Of a DNA stretch of 64,000 bases, positions 33,556-46,867 are shown piece after piece (the stretch's first letter is position 1; every line of letters starts with the position of its first letter). The notes under the pieces are model-generated. The model made no database searches, was not told where the DNA came from, and saw nothing but the letters and a program-made list of their open reading frames with translations. Source of the stretch: Paraconiothyrium sp. Pb-2020 (Eukaryota > Ascomycota > Dothideomycetes > Pleosporales > Didymosphaeriaceae). A program made the translations under genes and the position numbers. The stretch is taken from the NCBI GenBank assembly GCA_022419385.1, contig JAJUBI010000002.1:2294001-2358000 (forward strand), in the 5' to 3' direction.

Positions 33556-35903
33556 ATGTCACGAGCTACCTCGCAAACTTCCACCGTCTCTGGAAGTACC
33601 ACGCATGCGCCTGCTCGCAGCTTGTCCCTTAAAACAAACATCAAGCCCGCCACTAGCAACGTGCTGCAGTCCTCAGATATCAAGCTCTTTGTCGCCAATC
33701 TGCGCCTGCTTGACCTGGATCGGCGTTCGGACTGGCCAAGAATCACGGTGCAGACCTTTTCGACGAAGAATGCAGACCAGCGGCAGCGCATCCACAGCGT
33801 CGAGTGGGCTCTCTTCCGCTTGTTTGAGATATGGGACCCTGTAGAGACGAGTCAGGTAAGCTTGTTGAGCTTTCGGGGATGAACTAGGACTGACACCTGC
33901 CACAGAAGCTCCAACCCTTCTTTCCGCCCCTCGAACCGCTCCAATCCCGCAATTTACGCATAGCTCTGCACCGTTCATTGGAGGCTCTGAAGAAAGATGG
34001 CTTCTTAGGCAGGGAAACTGTCCTTCGCAAGACAATGCTGGACGAATGCAAAGGCGATCGGCTCTTCGAGATCTTGGCTTCGTTCTCCGCCATTGTCTTG
34101 AAAAAGGTACTGGCTACCCAACCGGGGCCTGGTCCCAAGCCGGCCATCGCGCGCACGCTTGCCCCCTCGGCTACGCTTTCGAACCAAGGTCAAACTTCAT
34201 TGCTCCCTTTGGCTATTGCACATAGAGCTGCGCTTACGAAAATATTGCAACAAAAAGAGGAGAGGCGTAGGAGATTCACCGAGTTCGGGCATCTATTGGA
34301 TAAGAAGGTGGACGAGATCAATCATCGAATTCTGAAAACCGCGGAGACGCCCCGAGCTAGCAAGTCCGCTATTCTAGAGAAAGAGGTAGACGCCATAAAG
34401 AAGCAATTAGAGGATAACTGGATCGGGAACCGGAAATGGATGAATGTGATGTTGTTTGGGGACGATGTTCAAGGTGACGCCGTTTACCTAAACGGCTCGT
34501 TCCAGAATGTGTGGCGGATTGTTGAACAGGGTGAAAAGCTTGAAAATGCTGTGCCAGAGGTTGGCCTGTTAGAGGACCTACAGCTGAGACTCGACGAGCA
34601 GAAAATAAGACTACAGGAGTGGAGGAACTTTCACAAGAAGATGCAACGAGGGGTCGCTGAGACTGATCAGCCGCCAAAGAAAGCTACAGCTGCCCTGAAA
34701 GACTTCAGGTTCGATGACCATGTACAGCTCCGGTTACGGCCAAAGGCAACCGCGGGCGAGCCCATCCAACGTCCGAAGATTCGAGCAACATATCAGGACA
34801 TCATACTTGAAATGGATGACGGTTTATGTGAAGCATCTTCGGCGAGGCACAACCAGTATTCGGCAACGGCACAAACACCGACTGACCATGCCGCTTACTC
34901 GCCAGTGCCACGCCAGCATACACGGCCAGACCCAATATCTAGGATGACAAGCTTCCCAAACGAATTCAAAAAGGCTCTGTCAACGAAGACTGCATCAGAG
35001 AATATCATGTCTAGAAAGCTCTCAAGCTTCACCCAGCCGAGTGCGACACCTCCAATTGACTCTGAAGCGACCCTGATAGGGCAGGCACCTACGCTTCCCA
35101 TCTCTACGCCTTGGTCTCTTGCCGAATCGCCTACCGCGCAACCCTTCGGTGTCAACGCCGACGAGAGCGTCTCCGACCCTGTTGCAGATGATCAATCGCC
35201 CACGGCAGCACCACTAGATGAATCAAGCTCGCCTCCTTCGTCCCCACCTTCAGGCTCGCATTTCCCTTCCGAGCTCCCCATCCTCGAACCTCCAGCACCC
35301 AGTACCGAAGAAGCCCTCGCTGCACACATCGTCTCCACCATTGGCGACGCTACCCCTTCTCCAGTCAAGAAATCTCAGCCGCGTCTATCACTTATGGAGC
35401 GCACACGCATATCCATGGTCCGCAACACCAGCTTCGAGCCCATCAGCGAATCACCCTCTCTGCCGCTGCCAGAGCCCGTACAAGATAAGCATGCCGCTTT
35501 AATGGAGCGCACACGCCTCAGCATGGCAGCTATGTCCGCTAAGCCGCGCGTCTCGCTCGCATCCAAAGAACGTAAGCCAAAGAGACCATCTCAAAGTTTC
35601 CCAATCAATCAGTTCGACACACCGCGCGCCCGTAGCTCAGACTTTCTCACCGTGGAGGAGGAGATCGAGAAGACACCAAAAGAGAGCTTGTTCAGTGACG
35701 ATGTGGACTACGCTAGTGTATTCAAGAGTCGCCCAAGGATAGCGACCAGTCCTGTCTTTGGCACGCTGGTGGAGAAGCAGGACGACGAAGAATTCGATGA
35801 GGGTGTCACGGGCATTGATCTTGCGGATGTGGACAATGACAAGGATGAAGATGAGGGAGCCTACGATCAGGATAGTCCGCTGAGAAGGAGAGCACATCGA
35901 TAG
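33556..35903 (+). CDS. HAUS augmin-like complex subunit 6, N-terminal-domain protein
   Basis: An augmin subunit that promotes microtubule-dependent microtubule nucleation in the spindle. Exons are 33556-33855 and 33906-35903, 765 aa. The N-terminal HAUS6 domain spans about residues 40-300: LFVANLRLLDLDRRSDWPRI, HSVEWALFRLFEIWDP, LQPFFPPLEPLQS and FLGRETVLRKTMLDECKGDRL. A coiled coil follows near 195-330 (KILQQKEERRRRFTEFG, LLEDLQLRLDEQKIRLQEW). The C-terminal half is Ser/Pro-rich and disordered, with two copies of a LMERTR-(I/L)-SM motif near residues 595 and 635. The tail is acidic. The 50-bp intron is unambiguous. Confidence 0.9.
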
Positions 35904-36639
35904 GAAGTAATCTGTATAACCACCGGACTCATGTTGTGTCATATCCTGCTTTACCGACACGTATCAATTGCCCATCGCTGCTATAGTACTAGGTGCTCTT
36001 TCTGGTACTGCATGGCGCAAACATGGGCAATTGGCGTACGTCAACTGGTTTGATGTCAGAATTCCTCTCCATTTTTCAATTTTGGGAGGTATAAGGAATC
36101 GCCAAAGAGGCAACTAGATAGAGTTAGATGCGTGTTTAGATGCCGGATTGAGGAGCACGCAGAAGTGCCTGCATTAGTTGAACTGTGCAAGCATGCCATA
36201 TTCAAGTGCATTCCGCCAGCCCATGTTCACCGTCACCCTATTCATCTTGCGTACCGATATTGCAACGACAGACGTCGCAATGGATTACAACGGCCAACCG
36301 GCGTGGACCCATGCGAACTCTTGGGACAATGTCTCGGCTCGCGATGAGTCGGAGCAGGGTTTGAGAAAACGCGGGGGGGCCTGGGTAGATTGTGCCAAAG
36401 CCGGGCTCCACAAATCAAGATGTGCCAAAAAGTCACCCGGGTCTTAGACACGGCAGTGCAACACGAGAAAGAAGCGAAGTGATGGAGGCTATATAGAGAG
36501 CGATGAAGAGGTCAGCTGATGCTAAGGGCCCCGGCTGCCTTCACATCTTTTCGCTATCTCGATTGCCGAGAGAAATCGTCATCCTCTAGCACGCGTCTAG
36601 AAAGCTCTCACATCCGTCGTAGCTTCTATCGCCATCACA
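35904..36639. other. Intergenic, nothing recognised
   Basis: Spacer between two plus-strand genes. Short ORFs have no similarity. Confidence 0.5.
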
Positions 36640-37237
36640 ATGGCGCAAATGGCGCCTACGCCCCCAGACCTGACATTGCTGTACAGCATGGAGGCTCTGC
36701 TTGGAGACAGGTTTTCGCTAGGACCCACACCGAACGGCCAGGAGCGCATCGTCATCCCAATTGTGAGCGGTACATTCAAGGGACCGAGATTGTCAGGTAA
36801 GCTAGATACGTCTCTGCAGCCCCAGTTTCTCGCCATGACGTCAATCTCGTTCCAGTCACGCTCACCGTTTCGAAGGCAACGTCTTAAACCTCGGTGCCGA
36901 CTGGCGCCTCACAGATGCGAATGGCGCGATTCGTCCGGACGCACGTTACAATATCCGAACCGACGATGGCACTGACATCTTTGTGCAGACTGTTGGTTTG
37001 CCGCCGGGCCCGGACGGACGCACAATGCTGCGAGGCCAGTTTGAGACGGCGACAGATGGGACGTATGCATGGTTGAATCATGTTGCAGCCGTCGGCGTGT
37101 TGACTAGGAATGGAACACATAGTGTAACCATTGATATGTGGCAAGGTACGACAAGTCAAACAGCAGCTTGCGGATTATGCTCATGTGCATCTAGCTACAC
37201 CGCCGCGCATCAAATAATAACTCACAATACAGCGTAA
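36640..37237 (+). CDS. DUF3237 family small protein
   Basis: A small beta-barrel-type protein of unknown function, 143 aa in three exons: 36640-36796, 36876-37145 and 37233-37237. The first join restores GPRLSG-NVLNLGADWRL, the family hallmark, followed by DARYNIRTDDGTDIFVQT. The last exon adds one codon and a stop. A second Met at residue 4 is an alternative start. DUF3237 proteins occur in fungi and bacteria, often beside degradative genes, but no activity is established that I can cite. The gene sits at the edge of the gene-poor block that follows. Confidence 0.8.
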
Positions 37238-39725
37238 TCGAAGCAAACGGCATAATCTTTGGGCAATGGACTATCAGCTTACCACTGCTGCTCTTCTCGC
37301 TGCCAACGACCCTAGCTCACAACATCACATAGTCCCAGTGTACCCAAATAAGTCGCAGAACTTCGAAGAGCGTTTGCGCACGACTCGGACTATAGACATA
37401 GCATACAGTCTATCGTTCCTCTGCGAAAGCATCTCATTCGCGATCCACTCATTCAGCATAGTCGTTGTGCTTGAAAACTGCCTGCTCCACAATCGGTAGT
37501 ATGACTTGGTCGGTAGTGTATTCGTGCCAATATCGCCAACTTGCCCAGAAGCCATATTGGTGCATACTAATTTTTGAATATATTTTGGACACACATATCA
37601 ATACAATTCCCAATGTGGTTCCTGACGCTCCAGCCCTGGGCGCATTCTGCGCAGTTTCTACGTCTTGAGCTCCACGCTTGATCGCTAGGACCACATTCGC
37701 CAACAAGGTATCCGTTGCCAATTTGCTGTAATTGGGATACTGGAAATGTTACAGTTACATCGGCGGCAGCTCATCCGCGCTCGAAGGAACTCTGCTAAAA
37801 GATCACCATAGCCACAGTACCTCATGACGTAGCTCTAACGCCGGAGTTTTACTCAATGCAAGACAGTACGCTATTGGATACATTACTTGTAAGCAATGCC
37901 AAAATGGGTTCAAGAGGCAGAATTTACGTGGCGGTACTGTCTAGTCCACACACGGGAGCCGCTGCGTCGATACATAATCGAGGGCCTGACCAAGTCACAA
38001 CTCGTAGTGGCGCAGCATTGTCCTGCAAGGTTCATGTCAAATCATCATTTACTGCTACAAAACGTACGGCCCCCAATAACAGGGAGACTCCTTGGCGCAG
38101 AACGCAACGATAACCATTGAACGAAGAGCAAGAGCATACACTGTGGCAATAGCATAGGCTCATGTACCGATTCACCAGCTCTACTGAGGCTCGAAAAGAA
38201 CTCCGCCCGCGATCAAGCGATAGAAGCCCTATTGAGCATGGATGCAGCATTGAGCAACCACAATGCCATCCAAGACAGTCTCCCACCCCCGCCCCAAAAT
38301 AACGGAACATATTGGCAGTATGATCCTCAGCCTATCCCTGGTGCCGACGAGCTGCCCTCTTATCAACACATTTCCAGAGCGCTTCTGATGGCACGCATTG
38401 TGGAATGATCGACGTAGAGCGACAGTACTTCTCTTTACTATCGTAACGGATGTCGCGACGGGGTGCCGATTGTATGGTGGCGTGGACAACCCATCTTGAC
38501 GGGACTTGGGGGATGCTCGGGCTATGACAGAACATACGACGTTGGAAATCCTTGCGGCCGTGCCTCAGACGTTGGAGAGCTTAAAGGCGGGAACAAGAGC
38601 ACCGGTGCTTCCCGTACGAGTCCTACAACCTCTGGTCTGCGGCTCTGCCGGAGCAACATCAAGTACGACGAGCAGGAGTTCGAACATACGCAAGTGACCA
38701 AGGTGATACTTCCGTATGCGAAACTTCCCGAGCGCAGTTATGTGTCTTTTTCGTCGTGCATTGCAAATATGTGAATTCTCACGTACCGGTTGCGGGTGTC
38801 TTTGAGGCCACTGGTGATATTATGCAGGTCGTGCAGTCTGAGGGCAAGAAGGTCCCCTCTCGCGGTACTCGCTATGAGTCGATCCATACTTACTTTCAAA
38901 CTTTGAGCCTGTAAGTAGCAGTTCCATAATCAGATGTAAAACTCCAGCAACCTTCGAATCAGTGAGCAGACAATGCCCAGACGCTCAAGCTCATCTGTAC
39001 ATAGTCGACGATGTGATGACGAGAGCAAGACCTAAGAGCCATGGCACCTGAAGCAAGTTTGAGGCCACCGGAGATCTTCGTCTCTCATGACGGGGCAGCA
39101 TACCATCGATCCGACTTCAAACATGTGACAGCCTTGAAGGCAAAAGCATGTTAGAAATGAGGTGAATAGTTTACGGTCATTGATTGTTGTGAGAAAGGCT
39201 CATGTACAGATGCGAAAGGCCGTTGGGGGAACCGGACGATAGCGCTAATGATGCGCTAACCGTAAGTATGGTAGCTCTATCCCACCCAGACCTCAAGTTT
39301 GTCTTGCAATTCTGAGTCCAGTCTCTAACACCTCAAGGTAAGCGATTGAGATCGGGATTTCCAGTGTTTAAAGTCGAACTTTATCTGACAACGTTTGTCT
39401 GGTCTTTATCGCAGGTTCTCAAAACATATACCCGTCCCGTCTTGAAATCCTTAGCCCTGATTTACCCCTCCTATGCATCATGCCCCATGTAGATCCCTAA
39501 ACGCTTATCGCAAGCTACCGGCAGACGGCTTGCGTATGGCTTAACTAGAATTGATAAGGAAGACATGTTGGAAACCCGAGGCAAACCTGCATGCATCTTT
39601 CAATACGTTTCGGACGGCGGTCTTCGCTTCGTACCACGTTACGCAGCATCTATAGCTTCTCCGCTCAAGGCCGTACTTCTTGCAACATCGACAACTTCCA
39701 TAAGTCCTGAATACCTACGCTTAAC
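37238..39725. other. Gene-poor 2.5-kb stretch with coding relics
   Basis: No intact gene. Two plus-strand frames look like decayed coding sequence. About 38125-38405 includes RLEKNSARDQAIEALLSMD, NGTYWQYDPQPIPGADELP and SRALLMARIVE before a stop. About 38720-38912 includes VPVAGVFEATGDIMQVVQSE and SRGTRYESIHTYFQTLSL. I cannot assign a family to either. No repeats or RNA genes were seen. Confidence 0.4.
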
Positions 39726-41448
39726 ATGGTGAATGATCTGAATCACGATGGAGATACCCAACTTCCAGGAACGGTGCACCTCGTCGACCTCTTGGGGACG
39801 ATGAGCGCTCGTCATGCAAAGAGTGGCCAGAGAGACATTGTGCTCATCCCAGCCTCTTCCGCCGACCCTGATGATCCACTCAATTGGTCACGACGTCGCA
39901 AGGCTTTGAGCACGGTCTGTATGTGCGTGTATACGCTCATGGTGGGCATTGCTAGTGCCGCGATATATTCTGTCCTGATTCCGATCAGCGGAGAAACTGG
40001 ATTGTCTCTGAACAGTCTGAACCAAGGCACTGGGTTAGTCGTGCACTATCACCCTATTAGAAGGTCTACTAATTGCAGTAGCTATATGTTCCTCTTCTTC
40101 GGCTGGGGATGTCTGATTTGGCAGCCATTAGCATTGCAGTATGGGAAAGCGGCCAGTCTATTTGTTGTCTATGTTGGCCACACTTGCCACGCAAGTATGG
40201 GCAGCGCATACCACAACTAACGGTCAGTGGATCGCAAGTAAAATCGTGCAAGGCTTTGTCGGTTCTCCGATCGAGAGTCTGCGAGATTAGTGTAACTGAT
40301 ATCTACTTCACCATGAAAGAGGAAGGTACATTGCTTTGTACGGACTTTTACTAGCAGGAAGTAACTTCTTCGCTCCTATCATCGCAGGGTTCATTGCGGA
40401 CGGACAAGGGTGGAGATGGGTTCTAGTGCGTAAAACTGCTACAATTCAGATGATTGCACTGACTCCGATTGTAGTATTGGTGCGCTATATTCAACGCTGT
40501 TGGTTTCCTCTTCAACTTTTTCTTTATGGAAGAAACAACTACGTCCGAAAGGACACTGGGCTACGAACCGGCACCTCGGAAAACACAATACCAAGAAAGA
40601 CTACATGGTGAAAAGCCATCAACAGAAGAGGCGCTTCAGGGACCACCATTAACTGAGTCTTATTACCCGCATCGCAAAACGTACTACGACAAGCTGAAGC
40701 TCTTTCAAAAGTCTGATCTTCAAAAACCGAATGAACTTAAAGGCATGATGACACGTCCGCTGACTTTCCTCACTTTCCCCGTAATCTTTTATGCCGGTTT
40801 TTCATACGGTTCCAACCTTGTCTGGTTTAACGTTCTCAACGCAACGGCGTCCCTCATACTCAACGGCACTTACGGATTCTCTGCCAGCATTGTCGGAGTC
40901 TGCTATGTCTCGCCCTTGCTTGGAGTCGCTGTTGGCGCAGCGTACACAGCTGGTTGGGTGATGCATTAATTGTACGCATGGCGCGCAAAAACAACGGTAT
41001 CATGGAATCTGAGCATCGCCTTTGGTTGTTTATACCGTCTTTGGTGTTGGTACCTTTAGGGTTGATACTCTGGGGTGTTGGCTCCGCGCACCACGTGCAT
41101 TGGTTTGGGCCCGTTTTTGCTATGGGTGTGATCGCTATGAAATACCGTCGGGTTACAATTGAGTGTTGCATATTGCATTGACTCCTACCGCGCACTATCT
41201 GGCGAAGCTATTATCACGGTCATCCTTGTTCGCAACACGATGAGCTTCGCCATCGGATATGGAATCACACCGTGGGTTGAGGATATGGGGCTCCAGAAAC
41301 TGCTTCATAACGGCAGCTTTTGTGGGTATAGCTCAAGTGTTCACGGTGTTTGCCATGATAAAGTATGGCAAGGGGCTGCGGGGAAAGGAGTGTGTCGAAG
41401 TATAAGGGCTACGTCAGTGAGATGGCGAAGAGCGGGATGGTGCACTAA
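39726..41448 (+). pseudogene. DHA1-like MFS transporter pseudogene, multiple frameshifts
   Basis: A complete transporter can be followed from start to stop, but in switching frames. The N-terminus (DPDDPLNWSRRRKALS, then YTLMVGIASAAIYSVLIP) and a normal intron near 40035-40078 are fine. A base surplus then shifts the frame at about 40143. Further single-base shifts lie near 40286, 40313, 40950, 41145, 41297 and 41388. A second normal intron (GTGCGT...TTGTAG) lies near 40424-40463. Between the shifts the sequence is well kept, for example WRWVL-YWCAIFNAVGFLF and WGVGSAHHVHWFGP. No nonsense substitution is needed to explain the breaks. The subfamily resembles fungal Hol1/DHA1-type exporters. 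Sequencing errors are an alternative to true decay. Confidence 0.8.
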
Positions 41449-44400
41449 TGTGGAAATGGTAGCACTACCAAGCATCCACTACCAAGTATCTGAACATGTC
41501 GAGTTACGAGTGCAGACGGAGCGGCATGTGAAATAGTTTTGTAGAAGAATCGAGTCCAAACAGTACAAGCGTCGGTACGGAGCTACTTCAATATCTCTTC
41601 CAACACGGCACCAACATTGCTCTAGTGGAGACCTGGATATTTAAAGATGCCTCACTCACGCTAAGCTTCAGCTCTGATCACTCGCTGTGTAACCCTCTTG
41701 GTCTCCGCAGATCAACACCAACTTGACCCTCCTCTCAAACAGCTCGTAGAGCCCTATCACACTGCTACTTTTCGACTCCGGGATGAGGTACTAGATACCC
41801 CCTGCGAAGCTACGCCCGCGTATATCTATCTAGTTTATTAACCCTAGTTCTAATCGTTAGTACTCGTCATCTCAGATCAAGTACATCAACTACCACGCCG
41901 ACGACATATGTGGAAGTCGCTCCAAAACCAGCTAAGCATATATAAGTCGCTATGGTAAGATCCTGTCAATCCAGTGCCAGACTGAAGCGCCGTTTGATGT
42001 TAGTCCGACATTTGATCTCGAATTAGTCTCCCTTAACTTTGATCATCAAGTCACTTGCTCTGTAATGGAAATAGGAAAAGGGATAAGTGAACAATCAGTA
42101 GTACACATGCTCTTTTAACAACAGGATGCCAATTAGTACATATGTAAGCCAGCAGAGAGTAGTTCCTCTTCACGCAATATATCGTCGTCCCAAGCGGTTT
42201 GCAACCAGTCATCAGAACAGTGGGGTCATTGGCCGACGAGGTGATACATTAACCACGATAGGGCCCTTAATTCCGGCTTGCCAGAAGAATCATGATGCGA
42301 CGAAATTACTAACGAGGTGGAGACCAATAGATCGCTACGGAAATTTCTGCTTCAGGGATATTCGGGTGTCCATGTCATTAGTACCTCATAACCTCGGAAT
42401 CTTTGTTAAAGCTATTTGTCCAGAACTTATCTGAAATGGCTACATATTGTACCTAAATAGCATATTAGTCTTCATTCCGCTGTTCAGCAGCCACAGCAGG
42501 GTTGCTCGACGCCAAAACGATAATCTGCACCCGCTAGTTAACGTTAACGCCCGGAACGTTCCCTTAAGGTTGGTCATCTCCTCTGAGCACATTCCCTCTT
42601 TCCGGTTATGACACACCATGCCGGACTCTTAGGTAAGAAAACGTAGACGTTGAGCAAGATAGAAATTTGTGCCCATTAGGTGTATATTAGTTTGAGCTAC
42701 TGGTTAGGCTTCTTCTTCACTATAGGCAACGAAGTAAAGATAAAACAGCTCACTGAAATGGGTTGTACGTCAATAAGATACCGTGGATGCGTTTGATTGC
42801 AGCTTCGAATTTACATGTTGGAAAAGTGAGCTTGAGCCCCGGAGACAACCAACGCCGATTCCCGTGAGAAGCTTGCTAGTTAGACCTACCCGTTGCAAGC
42901 TAAACTCTAACGAGGAGCCGATGGCGAGGATGGCCCAGAAAGTATATATGGCATCATCCCTGCTGTGTCTGCTGAAGAAAAAGGACAGAGTCTTTATACT
43001 AATAATTTGATTGATGGGCCGAATGGACTTTTTTTTAGTTAAGGACAGGTTATCTAAGATGTAAGGCGCCTTCTGCGTTAGTATTGATGGCGAAGGCGTT
43101 GATGAAAACTTTGTTTACGATCATAATGGCGTTCGTTCAGTCGACATTAGTTAAGGAACAACCATTGAACGGGTTTGACTTTCGCAGTCCGGTGATCGAC
43201 TGTTGTGGCGCTGGAAGCCGTACCGAAGCACGCAGTGGTAGCCCACTTAGAGTTTTTATTATATCCCAAAATTAACTATATTCTGTAAAAGTTACAGGTT
43301 TTACTGCAGCAGCGTCGGTAGGAGTATCTTTCGCACGGGCCTCTTTGGTCCCCTTCTTGGTCATAGGTGCTTGGGAACAGCACTCTCGGTAGACGTAGAA
43401 TCTTCGTGGCAACAAAACTCCCCATAGTGTCGATATAGACACTATATGTAGTGTCTTTTGGCCTGTATATGTCATTATGAAGCTCTATCACGCTTGATCT
43501 CGTAGTGGAAGTTCCTTAATACCTGCATATCTATCAGACGAAGTGGCAGTCGAGGTGGCCGTGAAGAGTTTGTGAGGATGTAGACTCTCTTTAGATATAA
43601 GGTAGCTAAGATGTATAGTGCGTAGAATGATTTCAATCATTGGTGCTTTTAGACAGTTTTCCAGCTACCGCTTATAGAAAATACTGCGTGGGATTGAGAC
43701 TTTATTATTATTAGTGGAGATTCATTACTGTTATGATAGGCTCTATTGGCTATATAATATTAGTTGATATATTTTCATTCCCTTATTACCTCTGCTAAAG
43801 TTAGTCAGCAAGCTATACTACACTGACAGTGATCGACCCTTAATTTGCTTCCATGGGTATTGCCATCTTCTACTATTCGGGGTGACCGAAAACTCATGAA
43901 AACGATAGCACCTAGCTAGCTGGCGTTGCGATTGACTACCCCACACAGTTTTATCACAGTAGGAACTTCTGGCTGTGAAATTTCCAACGCCAGTCCACAG
44001 CGACCTCCGCAACCCCTATCCCAGCAAGCATTCTTCAGTGTAGGAACGTGTTCTAGTTGAAGCGTAGTTACCAGTACTGATTCGATCATGACAATGGAGC
44101 ACGAGATGTTATTAGCTGACCCAAAGGGTGTTCTCAACCCTAATGGCAGGTGTCATGTATCTGCGCATTAATATGCATACTTCGAGACTCTGGTGGCAAA
44201 GGAAGAACGGTTCAATCAAACGCTAATTTGAGAAAGTTGGGAAACACCATCGTCCAGAAATCACGCTCTCAGTTCTCTCACCTGTAATCGCTGTCACGAC
44301 ATTGACAGTAAAATGTAGAATTTTTACCCCCAGCTTGAACGCCCAGACTTTTCACTATCGCTGCTTCGCTCGCGCTCCCAACGGCAGGACACAGTCCCAT

Positions 44401-46867
44401 ACGGCGTGGCATGAGAGATTGAAGGTTTTGTAACTTCGCGTCAATGGCAGGTCCGACACATACTCGCTTCTACCAGGGCTCCTCACGCTGCAAGCCCGCA
44501 ACTCTTTGATACACAAACGGCGATCGCTTCGTAAGCTTAGTTTTCGAATCATGTCATACCCTCTGAGCTCACAGTGCCGTCAGCAACATGCTGTCCGGCG
44601 CTCCCACAGCTTTTTTGCGTGGATAATCGCTGCATATAGCCATGATGGACGTCCCCCTTATGAGCATGGCCTATACTGCTGGAGGCTCCCTGAAAGTGCC
44701 AGGAATTCGCATATAAGGGGAGTTGCAGAAAGTCTGTGTCGACCCTGAAATTGTTCTCCCGTAACAGGTAGAGCAGCTCCTCAGCAGCTCGCTTTTGCTA
44801 GCAAGGTGACAGGATGTTTAACTAGGTTGCGAAGGCACATTAAATCTGGGTATCCGAGACGATGCGGCCGTCTGAGCAACGTGTTCATCGTGGAGCTGGA
44901 TCACGCAGCTGGGGCTTCCGTCTCGAAGTAGGTCTTTTCGTCTTCCTTATCCACACAATCGAAGGTACGAGTCATGGGCTCATGACTGTGGGTTAAATAG
45001 ACATCGGCGACCATTCCTATGTTGATTAAGGCTTTGCGCTGGTCTAGAGGCGCCGTAACCAGATCGTCACCCCATGATTCTCCGGTCGGATCAGCTACAT
45101 CGCCAATTTCTTGTTCGATGGCCACGGTGCTAATGTTGTGATACCATGCCATACCGCAGAAGGTACCCTCCGACACCACTTGAGAGTGACGATCGTAGAA
45201 TTCAGGTTGAGCATAGGCGGTACGCTTCTAAGTACTTCCTGATTTTACACACCCCTACAATCCAAATTGTCAACTCTCCGACTTAAGATAGATGCCATGC
45301 TGTATGCGCGAACCCAGCCAGCTCGCCAGACCACCCGCATCTTTCGTCTCTCTGCGGGCACTCTGTTGGCACAGTCCGAAAGTGTCCTCGCATGTCCCAG
45401 CATTCCCGCATTTTGGAATAGTTGAGTCAGTCGCGCACCTGGAGATGAGACTGAGCAAACGCTTTTCGTATCAGTGTGACAGCCGCCGAGAAGAAAATCG
45501 GATCGATAGCCTGATCCACCTTTTCGATGAAGATGTACTCATGAGTTACTTGTTCTGATCAAGTTAGCAAACCATTCTCTCGGATACCCATATTGAGCCT
45601 TCCGTCAGCATGGTATGGGTGAATTCTCTTGCATACAGTGTTGTGTTTTTTGATCTCCAAGAAGATTGTCCTTTGGCCTGAGAATATAACTACCGAAGAT
45701 GTTATATCCAATTACCCGCGCCTAAACGCCGCCTAAATCGACGCAACGCCACAGAAAGTTCACAAAATAGATGGCCTGTTTGTGCCACTTGGGTCCATGA
45801 TCGTATATCTGCATACCTCTGTAAGGCTCCGCATTAGGACACTTCATACATGCCATGTCCAGGTGCGTAGTTAAGTGCTATTGTCCTAGAAGCTAGTAAG
45901 AGCGAAGGGTACTAAATAGGGCGACCGGACTCGAAAGTCATACTTGAGGCTGATAACGTCCAATTGGTTGTCACTGCCCGCCCGGCAAGATCAACATGCG
46001 CAGTATTATTGCAAGCCTGGTGCAGTGCCTCGTACATCAAATGCAGCAAGATGTGATCGAGGGGCCACGAATCCTCAATGATTTGAGTAAACAAGCTAGA
46101 TGAGGGTTTAACAGCATGCTCAACGATCACAGCCCGGTCCGATGCTTAGTAGCTGTGTACGAAAGGCGAAATGCTAACTTTACTGTGCCACATTTGCTGT
46201 CAACTACGGGGACACTGTACCCGCGCGGCCAGGTTGCATTCCTGGCGAAAACCGACCTATGTTCGACCATTGTTCATGTGCATCTCACCAAATGCCACGA
46301 TCGCGATATCTATGCCCGAAAATCTTGACACCCAACTCCTCATGCACTGGAACAGCTTTCTGCTCGGTTATTGATGTCGCTGCTGTTCGTATATCGGAAT
46401 GGGGAAGGAAAAGACGTTAAGTAGCGCCAAAGGTTGACATCCAGGTAGGGAAGAAATCAATTACAGCGAGCGCAAAGGCATATAGCTGCGTGATGGGGCC
46501 CTTGTGGTCCGCTATGGGACACATGAAGGGAGAGTACCGTTCCACCGCGGCGTGTACAATGTAGCGGAATTGATCTTGGCCGTGGTCTGGGAAAATGTGG
46601 GAGTCTTCTACGTACTAGATAAAGAACACAAGATTGAGACGACAGGAAGCGTCCAATTCTCACATGTCAATACTGCTCCGTGGGCTGGAAAACTCAAGTG
46701 TAGCGCTAGAACACACTACTGGTCTCTGTATTACTTATATGAAGGTGACGCAGGGTACTCAAAACTTTCTTGCAGTTTCACGGCCATGGCCGGCACGCTA
46801 GACTTGCCATTGATGCCCTCATAGCTCGTCAAAGGACGAAAAACAACTCCGCGGTCAACGTCCCACC
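41449..46867. other. 5.4-kb gene-poor, AT-richer block
   Basis: No intact recognised gene. Stretches such as 42420-43800 are rich in TA steps and stops in all frames, as expected of old repeat or RIP-altered DNA, though I could not identify a transposon or terminal repeats. Three frames look somewhat protein-like but unidentified: minus 44901-45179 (ESWGDDLVTAPLDQRKALIN), minus 45912-46130 (LLHLMYEALHQACNNTAHVD) and plus 46504-46824. They may be gene relics. Confidence 0.45.

Noticed and set aside
41449..46867. Intact transposon in the gene-poor block
   Set aside because: No transposase or reverse-transcriptase motifs and no terminal repeats were found; only AT-rich, stop-rich sequence.
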